10,000 bases of DNA from Chrysomallon squamiferum (taxonomy: Eukaryota; Mollusca; Gastropoda; Neomphalida; Peltospiridae), in NCBI GenBank assembly GCA_012295275.1, contig CM022673.1, positions 6,122,811 to 6,132,810 of the forward strand, given 5' to 3'. Every line of letters begins with the position of its first letter. The first letter of the stretch is position 1. Position numbers and translations under genes: made by a program. The notes below the pieces were generated by a model. It ran no database searches, was not told the origin of the DNA, and was given only the letters and a program-made list of their open reading frames with translations. Shown here piece after piece: positions 6,990-10,000 of the stretch.

Positions 6990-7740
6990 ATTATCTTGTT
7001 GTGGTTATTAACAAATGGATTATATGATATATTTCTATCTGTATTTTCCTTGTATACAAAAATGAAACAAGCAGATGTATTTGTATATGCCATTTTTCTT
7101 CTGTTGTACTCATGCATATCAAATGATACAATTGGATGTATTGATATATGTTGTCTAATTTCATTAACAGACCTACAGATAAGAACAAATAGATCTTTTA
7201 AATACGAATCTATCTTTGCTTTCTCTATTATTAACACACCTGTAGATAAGAACTAATGATGTTATTGGATGTATTGACATCGTTTGTCTGTATCATTAAG
7301 TTGATTAACAAACCTAAAATAGATCTATGAAATATGAATCCACCTTTGCTGTCTGTTTTATTAACGTAGCCAGCTTGAACATACTTTTACATAACAACAA
7401 ATGATGAAGCTGGATGAATTAATGTTATTAACCAGCCTGAAAAAAAGAACAGATACATCTCTAAAATATAAATCCTGTTTGGCTGCCTGCATTACTATCA
7501 TGTCTAGGTATAATTACAAAAAAAAAATTAACTGGTTGTGCATTTGTACCTGAATTGTTGAAAACATTAACACACCTGCTAAAAAGCAGAAGAGCACAAA
7601 TAAATCAAGTGGATGCACCACTACCTGTGTTACCTGTGACATTAACATGCCTTTGTAGTAGCACAACATCAAACAGGTGATCCCAGAGGTGCATTCACCT
7701 GACTACTGACACTTTGTTTCTTAACATTTCAGTGGCATCT
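6990..7740 (+). repeat. Decayed tandem repeat field with an ATTAACANRCCT core
   Basis: The core ATTAAC-(N)3-4-CCT appears at 7163, 7230, 7304, 7360, 7427, 7566 and 7641, with gaps of 67, 74, 56, 67, 139 and 75 bp, so the basic period is about 65-70 bp. A second marker, ATTGGATGTATTGA, occurs at 7131 and 7264, with weaker copies (TGGATGAATTA) at 7411 and (TGGATGCA) at 7606. This suggests an alternating two-unit arrangement of about 130-145 bp. GATAAGAAC/AAGAACA and AAATAnGAATC segments also repeat between cores. Open frames on both strands here (6974-7256) overlap each other completely and look like shadows of the repeat. Confidence 0.75.
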
Positions 7741-8030
7741 TTGAACTACTGGACTTTGTGATGTATGGTAACAGCGAGTCAGTTAATGGGAGAGATAAAT
7801 AACAATAAGAAACAGTAGCTAAAAACACATGTATGCAGCTAAATTCTGGTTTGGAATAAAAGTTCATAGTGTTGGTTATTTTTTGTGTTTTTTTAAAGGA
7901 AAATTCAAAAACAATATTTGGATATTCTGACACAGATTTATTCAATTACATGTGCTATTTCACAGTATGCATATATGTGTCACATATTTCAGTCTTGTAT
8001 GAAACAAAAGCACATGTTCATATACCACCA
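7741..8030. other. Intergenic sequence, nothing recognised
   Basis: Moderately AT-rich, mixed sequence between a repeat field and a microsatellite block. Overlapping open frames on opposite strands (7721-7945 minus, 7869-8300 plus) lack any family signature. The plus-strand one owes most of its length to the downstream CA repeat, which gives a His/Thr/Tyr-rich tail. Confidence 0.6.
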
Positions 8031-8076
8031 ATATACATATGTGTGTGTATGTATGTATATATGTATGCATATATAC
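8031..8076. repeat. TG/TATG-rich microsatellite arm
   Basis: ATATG, GTGTGTGT, ATGTATGTATGT and ATATATGTATGC units in succession. The complement resembles the CA-rich block at 8130-8275, so the two form an imperfect inverted pair. Confidence 0.88.
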
Positions 8077-8129
8077 TATTGGTCTTTAAAGCATACCATT
8101 TCTCTCTAGTTGTACACACTAAACATCTC

Positions 8130-8275
8130 ATATACATACACATACAGACACATGTATACACATACACAAACACATATAAACACAGAAACACACATATATC
8201 CATATACATACATACAAAGAGACACACACACACGTCTGTACATATACATACACATAGCCACACACATACACTGAA
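8130..8275. repeat. CA/ACATAC-rich microsatellite block
   Basis: About 145 bases of ACATAC, ACACAT, ACACACAC and CATACATAC units with scattered changes, indicating an older, interrupted microsatellite. Open frames on both strands through it (to 8300 plus; 8018-8392 and 8106-8288 minus) encode His/Thr- or Cys/Val/Tyr-rich simple peptides and are artefacts. Confidence 0.9.
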
Positions 8276-8299
8276 AGATATACAACATGAAATAACATG

Positions 8300-8700
8300 A
8301 CAGTGACTCTTCCCCATCACATGTATAGATCTAGAAAAAAACATCTGAGAACAGCAAGTAGGTACACGAGACAAATTGTTCTTGGCAGACATATTAAGAC
8401 TGAAGCTCTCATCTTGAATTCCTTAAGCACCATCTGCACACCAGCAGAGAAACTAAAAGATTGACAGATGTTTGGCAAAGTATCTCCATCATCTCAATGC
8501 CTGGGACGATTAAGGCAAGAAGGAGGAATTTACATGCTACAAGGGGGAGATTAGTATCAAGGTAAAACAGGTGAAAATAGCCCTGAGATAATGATATTAA
8601 TTAGGCATCAACATTCATTTTAATTCTCAGCACCTGTGTATGAAGAGATGGTTCAGTCTGATCATCCTGCTGAATAAAGGCAAGTTGTTGTATGATGGAG
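8300..8700. promoter_or_regulatory. Complex non-coding island, candidate enhancer-like element
   Basis: About 400 bases with roughly 42% GC (8401-8520) and no simple repeat; no open frame of 60 codons or more covers 8400-9000. Motifs visible: E-boxes CATCTG (8431-8436), CAGATG (8465-8470), CAGGTG (8568-8573) and CACCTG (8631-8636), the last two being the same strong ZEB/Snail-type site in opposite orientation 63 bp apart; TTGACAGATG (8461-8470), which joins a TALE-type TGACAG core to an E-box; a symmetric TTTGGCAAA (8471-8479); GATAA (8586-8590); and TTAATTAG (8597-8604), a homeodomain core. Motif density with no coding potential fits a developmental enhancer, but conservation cannot be tested from one sequence. 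Confidence 0.42.
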
Positions 8701-9239
8701 ATTCCCTCTATTTCATTTCAAAATTATTAACTACAAAATGCTCTGAAAATAATCGACGTTTAGTAAAATATTTAGAGAAAAAAAATAAAGAAAAAAAATT
8801 ATTTTGGTAAATTTTTTAAATTAAAAATTCAAAAATACCAGGTAATAAAAGTGTAGGTACTACAGATAATGTACTACAGACAGACAGATAGATAGATGCT
8901 TATACAATGCCATTTGGATATTTGATAAGACAAAAAGCAAAATTCAAAACATTCAGAAACATTCATCAGAAATTATCCCATCACAACTATTAAATTAACA
9001 CAGCATAATGCCATGCCTTCTGTGATTTCAAACACTCACAAATTAGATCATGACTGTTGTTTTCTTTTCTTTAAAGATAGATGTGAATTTGATTTTTTTT
9101 ATTCATCATTTATCACAACTCAGACTCGACAGCTTTCAGCAAAACTGAAATTCCACAGGGATGACTTGAAACAGAAAAAAAAGCCAAGTTCCAGACTAAT
9201 TGGTCAAAATAAAAATAAAAAATCCTTGAATCACTCTTC
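8701..9239. other. AT-rich intergenic sequence, no gene
   Basis: Low-complexity A/T runs dominate 8750-8850, followed by a short tetranucleotide repeat and mixed AT-rich DNA. Frames at 9013-9243 (plus) and 9113-9322 (minus) overlap on opposite strands and show no domain. Confidence 0.6.
8877..8897. repeat. (CAGA)n(TAGA)n compound tetranucleotide
   Basis: Three CAGA units pass directly into TAGA units. It is short and could be an early-stage or decayed microsatellite. Confidence 0.75.
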
Positions 9240-9730
9240 ATGACAAGTGGATGAAGTAGATATTTCAACAGGTCATTCTTCAGTGTGGTTTCATCAGAAA
9301 ACTGTTCAAGCATGCAATTCATGGACAGAAGTTCATATTAGTTATTCCTGAGACAGACTTCAATCAAAATTAGTCTAAGTGTGTACTGGTATATGTCACT
9401 GTAAAATATGTTCAAAAATGTACAAGAATGCAAGATATGTTCAGAACTTCATTTTTGGTTTCACTTTCATCAGCAAAGAGTTTAGAATTATCACTGACAA
9501 TTAACTTAAGCTGGTACTGGCATAGATCACGTGAATGTTGTAGTCCATCAGAAAAATTATTCATACAAGCCTGTAATGGGCAAAAATTTCATTTCTGGCA
9601 AGCTTCCATTTCCCACTGAGTTACAAATTACTTTTGGATGGGTAGATATTTTCACAGGTATTTTGTTGTGGGTGTGGGGTATGATTCCATCAGAAACCTG
9701 TTCACACAACACTCTCTTGGGCATAACATA
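9240..9730 (+). repeat. Decayed tandem repeat field, about 130-140 bp period, CCATCAGAAA core
   Basis: TCATCAGAAAACTGTTCA at 9291, CCATCAGAAAAATTATTCA at 9545 and CCATCAGAAACCTGTTCA at 9687 mark equivalent positions 254 and 142 bp apart. A partial copy lies near 9407 (TATGTTCAAAAATGTACAAG). Outside the core, GGATGAAGTAGATATTTC (9250) matches GGATGGGTAGATATTTTC (9637), and GTACTGGTATATGTCAC (9383) matches GTACTGGCATAGATCAC (9514), 131 bp apart. Four related units are the simplest reading. Open frames across it (9428-9619, 9531-9731) overlap in different frames and have no family signature. Confidence 0.72.
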
Positions 9731-10000
9731 ATTTATTTATTTGTTTGCTTTGGGCTTTTTTTGTTTCTTTTTGTTGTTCTTGTTTGTTTTGTCATTTTGC
9801 TTGCTTTATTTTCTCAGGAGGTTCCATAGTATCTTTGAATTAATTATTTTTTTTATGACAGTTAAAAAAATAAAATTAAAAATAATTAAAACAGATTACA
9901 TTTTGATGAGCTTTAGTTATAAAACTGTTCATGATACACTGATAGTCATCAACAGAATGTTATTTCTGATGTGCTTCATTTAGAAACCAGATTCCTTGAT
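9731..10000. other. T-rich tract then AT-rich sequence, no gene
   Basis: A TTTG/TTTC-rich pyrimidine stretch (about 9741-9814) ends in TTCTCAG at 9811-9817, which resembles a 3' splice site. The sequence after it hits a stop after three codons in one frame and quickly becomes AT-rich simple sequence. No exon is supported. Confidence 0.55.

Noticed and set aside
7869-8392. Overlapping open frames of 143 (plus) and 124 (minus) codons
   Set aside because: Both gain their length from the TG/CA microsatellites, giving His/Thr or Cys/Val/Tyr repeats. They lie on opposite strands of the same simple sequence.
9741-9835. Polypyrimidine tract ending in TTCTCAG, like a 3' splice site
   Set aside because: The downstream sequence has early stops or becomes AT simple sequence, and T-rich tracts ending in CAG are common here.

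Overview
This window looks like non-coding DNA from a large, AT-rich eukaryotic genome. It has no credible gene. The longest open frame on either strand is 147 codons (minus strand, about 2900-3343). It and the other longer frames fall in homopolymer-like A/T sequence or in CA/TG microsatellites, and their translations are runs of Phe/Leu/Ile/Tyr or Cys/Val/Tyr with no recognisable domain. I saw no tRNA, rRNA, transposase, reverse transcriptase, CRISPR array or bacterial operon structure. Very low GC, long mono- to tetranucleotide tracts and layered, decayed minisatellites suggest an animal genome. The CA/TATG microsatellite style would suit a mollusc, perhaps a cephalopod, but that is a weak impression and not an identification.

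Layout. 1-560 is T-rich then A-rich simple sequence ending in a 30-base A tract. 560-740 is a short, more complex segment. About 829-1722 is a clear minisatellite with a 48-51 bp unit, including two copies of a 150 bp three-unit higher-order repeat. About 1723-3966 is an AT desert holding (TAAAA)n, (TTA)n, (TTTA)n, poly(T) and a 300 bp A-rich block. 3967-4278 is a small tandem field whose units tend to end in an A tract. 4280-4672 is an island of ordinary complexity (roughly 40-47% GC on the lines I counted), bounded by a 69 bp perfect GA repeat. 4742-5560 is unremarkable AT-rich sequence. 5600-6340 is a decayed repeat field built on a TTGACATTTA core. 6340-6475 is a second complex island with a cluster of TCAGC/TGCTGA half-sites. 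6541-6740 is simple sequence. 6990-7740 is a third decayed repeat field with an ATTAACANRCCT core every 56-75 bp. 8031-8275 is a TG-rich arm followed by a CA-rich arm. 8300-8700 is a third complex island with E-boxes, a TALE-type site and a homeodomain core. 8701-9240 is AT-rich. 9240-9730 is a fourth decayed repeat field of about 130-140 bp period. 9731-10000 is T-rich and then AT-rich.

Interpretation. The two strongest themes are (1) a landscape built largely from independent local tandem duplications of different ages, and (2) complex, non-coding islands at 4280-4672, 6340-6475 and 8300-8700 that stand out from the AT background and could be cis-regulatory elements or other constrained non-coding sequence. 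No genes work together here. Any function would be regulatory or structural, and that part is inference.
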